Of a DNA stretch of 64,000 nt, positions 50,580-64,000 are shown in pieces. Numbering within the stretch: the first letter of the stretch is position 1; each line of letters opens with the position of its first letter. The stretch lies in assembly GCA_020465985.1 (NCBI GenBank), contig JAANYP010003001.1:18501-82500 (forward strand), given 5' to 3'. The translations under genes and the position numbers were made by a program. The notes under the pieces are model-generated. The model made no database searches. It was not told the origin of the DNA and saw nothing but the letters and a program-made list of their open reading frames with translations. This stretch comes from Centrapalus pauciflorus (Eukaryota; Streptophyta; Magnoliopsida; Asterales; Asteraceae).

Positions 50580-50932
50580 CTTTTGTTCATTTTTGACCAT
50601 TCAACTTTCATATTTGTCTCATTTAACCATTAAACTATTTTTTGTACACATTTAGCCATTAAACTTTAGTTTAATGTTCTATTTTGAGAAAATGATTAAA
50701 AGAAATGTCTAAATGTGTACAAAGTATGATAGTTTAATGGTCAAATGTGTACAAAATGTGATAGTTTAGTGGCCAAATGTATATGATTTCAGTAGTTAAA
50801 TATGGACAAAAATAGTTTAGTGGCTAAATGTGTACATAAAAACGAGTTTAATGTCGAAATGTGTAAAAAAAATAGTTTAGTGGTTAAATGAGATGAATAT
50901 AAAGTTTGATGGATAAAAATAACCTTAACCTT
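50580..50932. mobile_element. Mutator-type MITE, TTGACCATTCAAC family
   Basis: Left arm TTTTTGACCATTCAACTTTC; right arm, inverted, GGTTAAGGTTATTTTTATCC. The interior repeats TAGTTTAGTGG-AAATGTGTAC words in opposite orientations. Relative of 36418-36785. The left tip is eroded. Confidence 0.65.
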
Positions 50933-51586
50933 TAAAAAAAGGTTGGACATTGGACGATCCTATTATTGTTGAGTATGCATCGATTAACTTTTAAATTAAA
51001 ATCAAATACTATTCTGAATTTTGAAAAGGATAAAATATCAAAATTATTAAAAAAACATTATTAAAAAGCTAATCAAAAAATAAAAGCATGGTAACTAAAT
51101 ATCATCTTATTCCAAATTTGAGTACGTACCCTTGCTTTTTATCACTTAATTCACTCAATTAGTAAAAAATTGTAAAGTAATTAAGGATTCGACTTATCAG
51201 CTACGTACCTGATTATTGCAAAGGTAACAACAATTAATTAACCCCTTAATTGCATCTTTCATGAAACTTGAAACCAGATTAATTGTGCTCTTATATATGT
51301 TAAAAATGAATATAAAACTACAATATGTTTCGTGTATTAATTGGTCCCCCATCCCTGTCCTAGTTTAATAAATGGGTATGCATCTATTGTTAAAAACCTG
51401 AGAATGACTCAAGTTGGTTCTCCGTCACCATAAGGTTCGTCGAAATCCACATAGGGAATAATGGATCATGAGTCAAAAACCACAAATTTCATGAAAACTA
51501 TGAAAGCTTGTATTAGAAAACCGTTTTTTTTTTTTTTGCATCTTAGTTACATATCATGTATCATGTATGTATGTATATGGCAGGAC
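50933..51586. other. AT-rich intergenic DNA
   Basis: Nothing recognised except a T-run at 51527. Confidence 0.4.
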
Positions 51587-51755
51587 CAGTATGTATCGAA
51601 AAACCCGTTAGAATCACAACACACAACACGAGAAGAATTATGAAACACATTGAAAACAGTTGTGCACTACACGAGGAGTCACTATGCATCACCATTGTTC
51701 CCTGCATGATGCAATGTGGTTCTAGCGGGTTTTTCGATACACACTAGTTCTCCAT
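51587..51755. mobile_element. Group B foldback MITE, copy 5
   Basis: ATCGAAAAACCCGTTAGAATCA on the left mirrors GTTCTAGCGGGTTTTTCGAT on the right. Inner AGGAGTCACTATGCATCACC and CGAGAAGAATT words match 56224-56373 in inverted order. Confidence 0.7.
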
Positions 51756-52036
51756 GGTACCTCATTATGATTACACACACGAAAAGAAAAAGAGGATGAG
51801 AGGATATGGTTTAAGAGAGCATCCTTAAAATCTTGCATCAAATCAATCTTTTTGAATTATAAATTTTCAAAGTTGTTATATTGAGATTTGCGAACCAACA
51901 TTAAAATATGTATCCACAATTAATATTATACCTTTTAAAATTAAAATTTTAAAATTGGATCATATGAATGAAAGGAAATTTATATGAATGCTCGACCATT
52001 CATGGTAGTTTCTTTGTAAATTGTGTCAAGATCAAT

Positions 52037-52039
<3 letters not shown>

Positions 52040-52114
<75 letters not shown>
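52040..52114. repeat. Compound (CA)14-(TA)23 microsatellite
   Basis: Interrupts the left segmental copy; the right copy has a T-run at the same place (60057). Confidence 0.95.
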
Positions 52115-52116
<2 letters not shown>

Positions 52117-52400
52117 ACGTTCATATGATATTTTATAAATTTAACATACAAAAATGTGGTGTTCTTAGTGGATATTAATTTTTGAATGTTGATATATACA
52201 TCTCTATATAAAAAACTTGAGAAAACCAATGTCAATAGTATGATACCTTGAATTTTTAAAAATACTCTTTTGAACTTGATCATATTTATAATCTATATCA
52301 ATAATTTTAAAATACTAACAAAAGAGTAAATTTATTCATCAATTCTGATACCTCTTGCATCTTCAACAATTGCCATGTGAAAATCATATTTAAAATACAA

Positions 52401-52762
52401 AATATTGTGCATATCTGTGAACTCACGTAATTAGGATGTGAATATGCTGCAAAAAAAGGTTTTTTTTTAATTTTCTTATATTCAAGTAGATGCAAATAAT
52501 ATAACATTTTTTGTAAAAACTTACACACATTCACGTCTTCTAGGATCTTAAAAGTCATGTGAACGTGAAAATTTTAGTTTGAACATATGTTCATAACAGT
52601 ACCATTCATGTGAACATACATGTTTCAGATAGTTATAATGTGTGTTTATGTATGATTTTTAACAAGTAGTCTTATATTTTTAGTTTAAACATTATTATGA
52701 AAATTTTTTTAAAAAAATCTGGTCTTAAGCAAGATACATTCGGTACTCCGTAAAACTAGTGA
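52401..52762 (+). mobile_element. Degraded group A element
   Basis: GATGTGAATATGCTGCAAAA, GTGAACATACATGTTTCA and CTTAAGCAAGATACATTCG plus GGTACTCCGTAAAACTAG match group A interiors and right end. The left tip is lost. A (TC)n-(TA)n tract follows at 52773-52822. Confidence 0.55.
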
Positions 52763-52772
52763 TGTGTGTGTG

Positions 52773-52827
<55 letters not shown>

Positions 52828-52881
52828 GTTTCTATTTTTGTCATTTTGAAGCTTATTAGTCTAAAACGTTTTTAAAATAAT

Positions 52882-55395
52882 TGTAACATCCTAAAAATCT
52901 AATTGTTGTAATTTAGATTAATTAGTTGGATTTTTGTAATTTAATATAATTAAGTTGAATTAAAATGAGATTAATTATAAAAGTTGGTTGCTTTATTCAG
53001 AAATTGAGAATTTCAATTTATTAAGTTAATATAATTATTAATAAGTGGTTGTGAGGATAAAATAAAGATTGAATCTTTATTTAATGAAATTTAAGAATTG
53101 GTTGCTATTTTAAGGAATTAAGAAATTTTAGAGTTTCGAACTATTATTATTAAGTATCATGATTATAAAATATAGTGATGAAGAAATAAAGATGGAAATC
53201 TTTCTTTAATGAAAACCAGATAAGTGGATGGGTTAAAAGTGTAGAAAGCCAAAAGTTATGAAATAAAACGACTATTGTCTTTCATTTTCAATTTACCCAC
53301 AAAAATTACTCTCTGCTCTCTCTCTCTCTAAAAGAAAGAACTCATGGTTCTTAAATTTCAACACATCAAGATCAACAAATTCGTGGAATTAAAAGCCAAA
53401 AATCTGGATTTAAGTTGCTCGAAAGGAACTACAACTACTACAACAAACGATTTAAGGTAAAAATCATTTAAATTGAAGAATTTATGAGTTTTATGTTCGG
53501 TTTTTGAGAAGAACTAAATTACCGATTACGGTTGAAAATGTACGTTGATGCATGCTAGAAATTATTATGGGTTTGCGCAAATCTAGTGTTATGAAAGTTA
53601 TGTACAAAGTTTCAAGTCTTGAATCAAGTTATAAGTATGATTTTGAAAATTTTACAGTGTGTTCTGTGCGTTTGCATGTGTACCGAAACAAATATAAGCT
53701 AGTGATACCTTGGTACCGAGGCAAGTTTGGAGGTACCGAAACCTTGGTACCGAGGCAAATATAAGCTACTGAAACCTTAAGGTTCCGGTACATATACCGA
53801 AACTTTATGTATATATAGCGAAATTATATAGTACCGAAACTATATATATCGAAACATTAAGGTTTCGGTACACACACATATTACCGAAACCCACCATACT
53901 GAAACCTTATATATACATATCGAGACTTGCCTCCACCTACCGAAATCTTTTAAGGTTTCGGTATTGGTGTTTTAATACTGAAACCTATGTGAATTCTATA
54001 TGTACCGAGACCATGTATAAGTGAAGTACTGAAACCTTCAAGGTTTCGGTATTGCATTCTTTTCAAAACAGAACACATTAAAAGTATATATTATATATAT
54101 ACATGTATATATATATATATATCTGTGTATATATATATATAGTTAATTCGGTTGGGTTTGTATTGTGATAAAAAAGTAGGAACAGGCGGACCTTCTTTAA
54201 TCCAGATATATAATGATGAATTCTGGACAAAATGACAATCTCAAATATTGAAGATTAAAGTATAAATTCCGGATGACAATTCCGAAGGGTTAACACGGTA
54301 ACTTATGAAACATGATGAGATTTATTATTAAATTAGAGATTGATGGTATATAATGAAGGGTTAATTGGGAATAATAAAACCATCAAGTAAGAGGATTTAA
54401 ACGTAAGTTTCGGATGTCGGTTCCGAATGTTTTAACACATTAATTGTACAAACTTGATGCTCATTTGATAATGAACACGTGTATGATATATTATTATTAT
54501 GGAAATGTAACAGGTCCCTTGTGATATTGTTTAACCCACAGTGGGGTACTTTGTGATTCTGGTTGAAAGTCCGAGGAGAAATAAAAATAAATTGAAGTTA
54601 ATTAACGCACCCACTGTGAGTAGATATGATTTCGCATGTCTATATCTATTTTATGTTAGCTATTGCCTGCTGAGACATGTTTCACCTTCATTTGGAAATT
54701 TACTAACTTGCGTAGACTAAGAAGATGCACATTGTTGGTTGTTGCATGTCCGTTTTCTTTGTTGTGCATCTTTCGATGGACCGGCAGGTCGCATCTGTAT
54801 TCCGATGTTACTGCGCTATATGACCTGGAGCTGATCCCTCCGAGGTTCTGGTAGGCAGTAAGTCATCCCTGATGTTATGTCTGTCTCAGATGGTTGGTTT
54901 AATGCCGAGTTTGGGCTCGAAGGAGCTACGGCTCTTGTTCCGTACTTGGTGTACAAAGACAGTATACGGCGTGTGTCTCCGGTGTTACTCTTGGGAGACT
55001 TAATAAAGATTTATAGAATGCGTAAATTTGTATATTCACTAAGCTTTGCTTACCCCTCAGTTGTTCAATTTTTACAAGAAAAGGAAAATCCGCTGCGGGA
55101 CCTTCTAGCTAGGTCATCTATTGAAGTCTTTGAAGATATCTACTACTCATCTTGGTAACTGAAACATGTGATTAGTGTTGTAATACATTTGGGATGATGT
55201 AATAAATTTTGAGTATGTAGACTTAGACTTGAAACCTTGTAGCACCGTAGGGTGTTTTAAAAAATTTTCATTTTTATTTATATACTTTATTGCTTCCGCA
55301 CTGTATTAAGTATTCAGATCATTATGTAATGGATATTGTATGGTGATTAATCCTGGGTGTATTGTGATGGGGGTTATTGTGGCAAGGGTGTCACA
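52882..55395 (+). mobile_element. LTR-like element, probably a solo LTR
   Basis: Begins TGTAACATCCTAAAAATC and ends GGGTGTCACA, matching in style the solo LTR at 61655 (TGTAACATCC ... GGGTGTTACA). About 2.5 kb, no gag-pol. The flanking pentamers ATAAT and AATAC do not match, so either the TSD decayed or the ends belong to different insertions. The interior has an ACCGAAACC/GGTTTCGGT array at 53683-54060. It ends about 115 bp before the TATA box of proline-rich gene 3. A 93-codon open frame at 54877-55158 resembles nothing I know. Confidence 0.6.
53683..54060. repeat. Array of ACCGAAACCTT / AAGGTTTCGGT inverted words
   Basis: About 20 occurrences of ACCGAAAC or its complement in under 400 bp, irregularly spaced and in both orientations. 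Several form perfect hairpins such as CGAAACCTTAAGGTTCCGG. TGGTACCGAGGCAA recurs near 53710 and 53745. Confidence 0.85.
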
Positions 55396-55509
55396 AATAC
55401 TGTTTTAACACCATAACTATGGGCGTTAGTATATACAAATAGATAAATTATTTATTATATATGTAATAAATGAAAGAGTGTTTAATGAACTATAATACAC
55501 AACGCTCCT

Positions 55510-55518
55510 TATAAAAAG
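55510..55518 (+). promoter_or_regulatory. TATA box of proline-rich gene 3
   Basis: TATAAAAAG lies about 55 bp before the ATG, in the same context as in paralogues 1 and 2 (GCTCCTTATAAAA). Confidence 0.62.
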
Positions 55519-55567
55519 GATACACTCCTAGATCTCCTCAATCCAAATAGTTACAGCTTTGAAAAAA

Positions 55568-55969
55568 ATGGCTCAAGGAAAGCTCTTCATTTTAGTTGTT
55601 CTTGTTGCGCTCTCCTTTTCAAGCACTAGTATGGTCTTCGCTGCTAATACACCAGGATTTTCAATACCCACGTATACAATACCTAATTGGCAATTCTCAT
55701 ATCCTAACTCCACACCATTAACCCCACCACCACCTGGCTTCTCGATACCCACGTTCCCAAATCCTTTTTGGCCTTTTCCAACTCTAAACCCACCGTCACA
55801 ATCTCCACCACCACCATCAGGTTTCTCAATACCCACATACCCGAATCCTTTTTTTCCTTTCCCAACTATTAACCCACCACCACAATCTCCTCCACCGCCA
55901 CAATCTCAACAACCTCCAACTGCTTTAAGCCCCTCAAGTCCTCCTAAAGCGTCAATCACTAGCCCTTAG
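55568..55969 (+). CDS. Small secreted proline-rich protein, paralogue 3
   Basis: Single exon, 133 residues, uninterrupted. Start chosen at the ATG of MAQGKLF, aligned with paralogue 1. Residues 1-25 form a signal peptide ending VFA before ANTPGF. The mature part has three repeats: IPTYTIPNWQFSYPN, IPTFPNPFWPFPTLNPP and IPTYPNPFFPFPTINPPP, joined by SPPPP-type linkers, and the tail PPTALSPSSPPKASITSP. Lysine and aromatic residues are rare and there are no Cys in the mature part, whereas paralogue 1 has one Cys at position 26. Probably apoplastic or cell-wall associated; function unknown. Only about 115 bp of family-type promoter remains before the LTR-like block upstream. Confidence 0.78.
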   Translation: MAQGKLFILVVLVALSFSSTSMVFAANTPGFSIPTYTIPNWQFSYPNSTPLTPPPPGFSIPTFPNPFWPFPTLNPPSQSPPPPSGFSIPTYPNPFFPFPTINPPPQSPPPPQSQQPPTALSPSSPPKASITSP

Positions 55970-56223
55970 ATTGAAATTCACTCTAATGAAGTTTTATTGC
56001 GGTTTTGGATATTGATCCTTTTTTCGAGTGCTTCTTTCATAAATGACTTTGAAGTCATATTATGTCATGTAAAATAACTCACCATTATGTATTGTTTGAT
56101 GGTGTTAAGAATAATATTTCCTTCAAGTTTCAATTACATTTATTTTATTATGTCTAATATTAAAGTTTCATGTATTAAATACAATTTTTTTATTTAAGAA
56201 AAGGAGAGTAGGAGACACTATAA
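55970..56223 (+). other. 3' flank of proline-rich gene 3
   Basis: Shares TTTATTG-GGTTTTGGATAT and GTATTGTTTGATGGTG words with the other two copies. Confidence 0.6.
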
Positions 56224-56373
56224 AAACCCGGTACTAGTGTGCAAGGAACAATAGTGATGCATAGTGACTCCTCGTGCGGTGCACAACTGTTTCAAGTGTG
56301 TTGCACAATTCTTCTCGTGTGGTGCATTGTGATTCTTACGGGTTTTTCGATACATACTGCACCTGCCATACAC
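56224..56373. mobile_element. Group B foldback MITE, copy 6
   Basis: AACCCGGTACTAGTGTGC on the left; ACGGGTTTTTCGATACATAC on the right. The interior is the inverse of the copy at 51587-51755. A short (CA)n tract follows. Confidence 0.62.
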
Positions 56374-57151
56374 ACACACACACACATATATAAATACATA
56401 TATACAAGTCGGATCATACAGAAAATTAAATTTAACAAGAACATGAGAAATGTTGAATAAAGAACACACACACACATGTGTGTCTGTGTGTGTTTATAAT
56501 CGTTGGGATAATTGTCGTTGTCCATGATTCAACAATAAGTGTTAAACCATAGACAAAATGACTAAAATTTCCTTCAAGGCAAATGATAAATGAATCGACA
56601 TATATACATTTTTTATAATAAATTTCTTACATTTCTTGTTAATATTTGATTTCTGACATCATATACATATTTATAGGTTTATGATATTATAATAAGCTAA
56701 ATATATTTTGAAAATATATGAAAATACTATGATTCACTTATATCTTATTTATGGTTATATATAAATTCAAAAAATAATGAACTAGTTATAAACATTTTTA
56801 CAGAAAAAGGAAAGATCAAGTTGGAGTGTTGGACTTTCTAGCTAAGTTGTGACATTTCTAGCATTTTAAGGAAAACTATCATTCTATATTCGATTATGTG
56901 AAGTTGTTTTGGAAAACGTCGGTAATTATTATGCTCTAAATTGTAATAAATATAAAGTTGAAAATTAGCAATATTTAGCATTATGTAGACATACCAGTTG
57001 TAGCACTTAGTGCAAGGCATGTATTTAATTAGTTATGAATGTTGGACATAATTACATAAATTATAATGACTAAATCACGAGTAATGTAACTTATATAGTA
57101 ATCCTAGGTGATTGTTTGGTATTATGGTGGAGGATTTTCGCTAGACATGTA
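56374..57151. other. AT-rich intergenic DNA
   Basis: Short CA tracts at 56370-56390 and 56463-56495. Nothing else recognised. Confidence 0.45.
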
Positions 57152-57645
57152 ATCATTGGCGGATCCAGGATTTCCGGTTGCCGGTGGCACAAATTTGAGT
57201 CGTGATTCCGATTATACAAATTCATTAATCAAAATTTGTCGACTTGAGTTAACAACCGATAATATTAATTGAAATTTCATAAATTTTGGGATTGAATAAG
57301 ATTTATGGTATTGATTTTGATTAATGAACCAAATTAATATATAATAATGGCTTATTTGGTATTTAATTTTCAGTGTTATATTATTAATTCTTTATTTTTT
57401 TATTTGTTACATTTAATTATGAATAATTCTACTACAAATATATATATTTGATTGAAGTTATAATAAATTTTGATTAAGTTATTCTAATTATCTTTTAATA
57501 TTTAAAAAACACAGTTGCACGTTCAAAAAACCAACTGTTGCACATACAAAAAATCGTAAAAAAATACATTACGTAATTAAGTTATTGGCGGAAGGACCGA
57601 TGACACGTGCCACCCCCCAGTTTCACATGGCTCCGCTCCTTCTCT
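57152..57645. mobile_element. Possible hAT-like fragment
   Basis: CATTGGCGGATCCAGGATTT on the left and, inverted, GGAGCGGAGCCATGTGAAAC on the right resemble the GGCGGAGCCAGG ends common in plant hAT MITEs. Both have a GGTGGCAC word nearby in inverted position. No target duplication found. Confidence 0.45.
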
Positions 57646-57829
57646 CTTTCAATCGGCCTTTGCCCCTCCCTTCTTATTTTCGATTGACGGTATCACCAAC
57701 ACAACCTCCTCCTAACTAAATATCCGAAAATCAAAAAAATAATATTTTTAAAAATATGAACTTTCAGATATTCTAATAGCAAAATATTACTATCCGAAAT
57801 TTCGGATATGCGATTGTGAACACCCCTAA

Positions 57830-60360
<2,531 letters not shown>

Positions 60361-60365
60361 AATAT

Positions 60366-60368
<3 letters not shown>

Positions 60369-60426
<58 letters not shown>
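60369..60426. repeat. (TA)29 microsatellite
   Basis: Lies at the right edge of the segmental duplication. Confidence 0.95.
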
Positions 60427-60428
<2 letters not shown>

Positions 60429-60439
60429 TAATCTACTAT

Positions 60440-60790
60440 AATCAAATTTGAATTCAAATCATTTTGGAAAAAGATTTTCATTCATACAAAAAACCAACGT
60501 ATTTTTGATATTTTTCAATCAAGTTCATATACCAAAAAAGTTTCCATAAAAGTTATATCGACTTGAAATTTTTTATGAAATGTCGTTTTATGGGATTTTC
60601 AAGAATTTTTAAGAAATTTTTCATAAGTTTTTGTTAAGTTAAATGACATTTATGGAAAAAATTTATGTGCAGTAACTTTTACAAAAATGATTTTAGGTTG
60701 AGAACTTTTATGAAAATGTTTTTTAAACAAATATTTATTTGAAAAATAATTAAAATGTATTGGATTTTTACACGATTTTTCCTTTTTGTA
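60440..60790. mobile_element. Probable Mutator-type MITE, relative of 16173-16480
   Basis: Left arm ACAAAAAACCAACGTATTTT; the right arm has GTATTGGATTTTTACACG and ATTTTTCC, its inverse apart from changes. TTTCCATAAAAGTTAT and TTTATGAAAATG words are shared with the 16.2 kb element. Confidence 0.52.
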
Positions 60791-61649
60791 CAATAGCTCA
60801 AAGTACCGTTTAAAATAAAGGAAGACATTTTTTCATTTTTTTTTTTTGCCTATAATGTTTGTTAACATTATAAATGTATATAAATAAATTTTCACATGTT
60901 TTTACAAATGAATCAAAATATATGTGTATAAATTTATTAATTCGTAGACTCAATTTTTCAAAACACAAAAATATGTGAATTTGTATAAAACTATTTTATA
61001 ACTCACGTATTACGGATATTTTTAATTAAGTTTATTTATATAAAATGTATATGAGTAAAAATAAAAAACATACAACATAATAATTGTGTTTATTTTTTAT
61101 TATTTACAGATTAAAAAATAGAGTATATTTATCTTTTTTAAAAATATTAAATTGTATTTTTCTTTTATTTTTTATAAGTTGTAATTATCTTTTTGGTGAA
61201 CGTAGAGGTGACACGTGACATTTGGTGTTTTCCTTTATTATACACAATAATAATAATAATTTCCACAACTAATTCAAATTTTTACATTTGGATCTAATTA
61301 TGATTAGTATGGATAATAATGATAGATATTTATTTTAGGTAAACATTAATTTTAAATGTTACAAAATCTAATTTATTACTAATTAATTAATGAAAAAAAT
61401 AAAGTCTAAATTTAATTCAATAGTTAAGGTGTTAAATTTGGAAAAAGAGGTGGAAAAATAAAATTTTCTTATATTGTAGAATTGACATATGACATGAATT
61501 GTTTTGTTTTATAATATAGGTTAATCAACCCATGTATTACAAGGGTTGATTTAGAAAATACATATTTTTTTATATTTTAATAAATTATTATAAAGTTTAT
61601 ATATAATTAAAAAAAAATTGAAAGCTAGTTAAATTAAATATAAATAAAT
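60791..61649. other. AT-rich DNA; one arm of a direct repeat
   Basis: 61255-61455 aligns with 63775-63965 (words TATTTATTTTAGGTAAA and GTTAAGGT-TAAATTT). AACCCATGTATTACAAGGGTT at 61528 can form a Helitron-like hairpin but lacks a CTRR end. Confidence 0.5.
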
Positions 61650-61654
61650 ACTTT

Positions 61655-63478
61655 TGTAACATCCCGGATTTGAGCCTGGTACGTGGATTTAATTTATTGG
61701 CTCATTATTTTAATAATTATTGCGTGTTCCAATTAAATTCCATTTCGTGGATTTAACGTGTCGAAACCGAGTGATACGTGTCTCCGAGCTATTAATTAGC
61801 GGATTAATTATCTCCTTGAGTTCGTGGAGTTAAATGGGTCAATTTGATATTAATATTGAAAAAGTGATATCGGGTCCGGGTTAGTGGGTTCGGAGCCGGT
61901 TAAAGATGAAGACGTATATATGTGTATTGAGCTTCCTTTTGTTCTCTTCTTCCTTATCCATAATTTTGAGACAAAATCCCTAAAGTGTGTGTGTGTATTT
62001 TCCTGGAGTTTCAACTGAGATTCAAAGCCAGAAGTGAAGCCAAGGGTGGTGAATTCAAGCTGTGTCTTGCTTTCTTGTTGATCACCTTGTGTTCTTGAGG
62101 TCTTGAAGGTAAGAATCCTTGATTTTGAGTAGCTAAGTGTTGAGTTATGTTGTGTTGTGTATGGGAATTGGTTTCTGTATTATATGAGGCTGTTGTATAG
62201 TAATTTCGTGTGTTTTTGGGCTGGAAATCGTGTAAAAAGGGGAGAGTTTCCCCTGGTTCAGCTATGGAGGTCGTAGAACAGGGATGAGTGCAGGCGAATG
62301 ATCGCGGCGCGACGCGCAGGGGGCCGCGGCGCGACGCGCAGAAGGAATTGGGCGCGGCGCGAGTGCAGGGGCTTAGCGGCGCGAGCCGCAGCCTGCTGGG
62401 GAAATCCGAATTGATTCAATTGGAGAGGCTTGAGGCGATTAGTATGTCGGATTCCTTCGGGATATTGTCGGACTGAATCGTTTGGGGTTTTGAGTCTCGT
62501 TGGGGGTCCCGTAAAAGGGTTTCGGGGATCGGTTAATTATCCGGGATTGTGTCTCGGGTTTGTGTTAATTGCGATAGTTATGCTTGACCTGAATTACATG
62601 GTTATTGAGTTGTGTTAACGTGGGGAATTCGTGACGATTACAGGTTCTAGCCGATCACGTGCCGAGCCGCATTGAGAATTCCGAGTTTCGAATCAAGTTT
62701 CGGGTAATCGGTGAGTACTCGAGTTCTTTTACAAATCGCGCGTAGTCTTTTACGAGTCAGTTATGTGATGTGATATGTGTATATGAGACAGGGGTACGGC
62801 GCAGGTATGAGTTTCTCTACCCTATACGTGCTATATGTGTTTGAATTGCAGGTACCCGCGATATGTGATCGCGCAGGCTGACTGTCCCTAACCAGTCACG
62901 AGATATGAGGCTGTATATATACGGCAGAGATATTGCCAGGTCGCTCCTGTGCTTATTGGGTAGCTAACCGCTGCTGTGTGCGGCCTGTTAGCTGGGGAAC
63001 GTGGTCCCCTTTTTGAGCAGAGATATGTGCTATGCATCGAGTTGCATATGTGTGCTGAGATATATGTGTTGTGTATGTTATGTGTGCTTACCTGCAGTGT
63101 CTAACCCTCGCGTACTCACGAGCTGTCCAGCTTATGTTTTCGAGTCTTCTGTGTGTGTCAGGCAATCATACCGTGGGGTCGCAGCCACAGCCGCAGCAGC
63201 CGAAGTAGAGATTGGGGCAGTTAGAGTTGCGTGCGTTGACTGTCTTGTTGATATTAGTTTTGGAACTGTTGTATCTGATCTACTTATGTATGTTAACAGT
63301 AATCGGTTACGTTTAAATATCAGTGTCAGTTTATGAGACGATGTATGACTTCGTGTTAAAGTTTTAATTAGCCGTGTTTTCCGCTAATCCTGTGACATGA
63401 GTAATTTGAGATGATTGCGTTATTGCCACCTGTGTATTGTATTGACGTGGCATTTGTGTGAGAATTGTGGGTGTTACA
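61655..63478 (+). mobile_element. Solo LTR candidate, TGTAACATCC family
   Basis: Starts TGTAACATCCCGG and ends GTGGGTGTTACA. Flanks are ACTTT (61650-61654) and ACTTA (63479-63483), 4 of 5 matching. 1824 bp, markedly more GC than its surroundings, no gag-pol. A CpG-rich block with repeated GGCGCGACGCGCAG lies at 62301-62395. Ends of the TGTAACA...TGTTACA type are common in plant Ty3/gypsy chromoviruses; lineage is inference. Confidence 0.75.
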
Positions 63479-63483
63479 ACTTA

Positions 63484-64000
63484 GTTGTTTGATAATAAAT
63501 AAAAAAAATATTATTATATTGTATTATTAAAAACAGATAATATGTGTTTGAAAAATATGTTTCTTTTAATTTTTATTAACTTCAAATACGAAATATTAAT
63601 GTAAGAACAAAAAACTTCAGTTATGTGAATGTGTAAATATTTGGAAAATGATAAAATATAAAAATGGAATATATGAAAATCAACAATCAAAATTTATCAT
63701 ATTCACAATTGAAGTTTTATCAATTAAATTTTAAATCTTGTTAGCAAAATAATTAACAAAAAATTTTAACTTTATTTACTACACTTCTACATTTAAATCC
63801 AAATTTTTATATTTGAATTTAACTATGATCATTAAGAAATAATAATGACACATATTTATTTTAGGTAAATATTAATTTAATATTAATTCATTAATGAAGA
63901 AATTAAAATCAAAATTTAATGTAATTTAATTAAGTTAAGGTAGTAAATTTAGAAAATGTTTTAAAACAATGGCATAGGCATAATTATTGATTTTAATTAA
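63484..64000. other. AT-rich DNA; second arm of a direct repeat
   Basis: Shares about 190 bp with 61255-61455 on the other side of the solo LTR. Nothing else recognised up to the window end. Confidence 0.5.

Larger units (their letters stand above)
48925..52400. repeat. Segmental duplication, left copy
   Basis: Large parts align in the same orientation with 57830-60360. Shared landmarks: ACGGTT-AAAGGTAACTTGAG, CCAAACCTTCTAATACAAG, CTATAAAAAATTCAATGTG, CACCCTATTCATTTCTTCTT, CCAAGTTTGGTTGCCAAACC, GAAGTCATGACAATGGTT and AATACTCTTTTGAACTTG. This copy has extra insertions: a hAT at 49304-49632, MITEs at 50270-50932 and a group B element at 51587. No intact gene was found in the shared sequence, although CCTATAAAAA looks like a TATA box. 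Confidence 0.82.

Noticed and set aside
54877..55158. 93-codon frame MSVSDGWFNAEFG...
   Set aside because: It lies inside an LTR-like element, has no paralogue in the window and no motif I recognise.
52877..55400. A proven solo LTR with TSD
   Set aside because: Terminal motifs fit but the flanking pentamers do not match, so it is called LTR-like.
61520..61550. A fifth Helitron 3' end
   Set aside because: The hairpin is present but the following bases do not fit CTRR.
62288..62618. Two 62-codon frames in the CG-rich block
   Set aside because: They are products of GGCGCGACGCGC repeats inside a solo LTR.

Overview
This window is nuclear DNA of a flowering plant, almost certainly a eudicot. 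The evidence is a multi-exon plant sterol gene with GT-AG introns, plant-type Mutator, hAT, PIF/Harbinger and Helitron elements, a tRNA-derived SINE, solo LTRs, and very AT-rich intergenic DNA packed with (TA)n arrays. Gene density is very low. I cannot name the species from sequence alone.

Layout. 1-4137: repeats and (TA)n-bounded foldback elements, with a possible exon fragment at the left edge. 4138-9671: a 5.2 kb Mutator-like element (MULE) inserted in a small Mutator-type MITE, each with a 9-bp target duplication. The MULE carries a damaged mudrA-type transposase on the minus strand and, converging on it from the other end, a two-exon zf-GRF zinc-finger gene. 9999-15544: an apparently intact seven-exon sterol 4-alpha-methyl oxidase 2 (SMO2) gene, starting 327 bp from the nested element and carrying foldback MITEs in introns 4 and 5. 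15545-22100: intergenic DNA with MITEs, a small Helitron and (TA)n arrays. 22407-22811, 38221-38621 and 55568-55969: three paralogues of a small secreted proline-rich protein, the middle one a pseudogene and the third with a long LTR-like block just upstream. 24.9-27.1 kb: a G-poor element split by a 1.36 kb solo LTR. 34.3-38.0 kb and 48.9-60.4 kb: two local segmental duplications whose copies act as empty sites for transposon insertions. 61655-63478: a second solo-LTR candidate.

How it fits together. Only SMO2 has a confidently known cellular role: removal of a C-4 methyl group during phytosterol synthesis in the endoplasmic reticulum. The proline-rich family looks secreted and has grown and decayed by local duplication. 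The rest is mobile DNA. At least seven repeat groups have ends that abut (TA)n arrays, which suggests preference for such arrays or ends that create them. The most unusual coding arrangement is the MULE, with one gene reading inward from each terminal repeat as in maize MuDR, but with a zf-GRF membrane-anchor-type protein in the second position.
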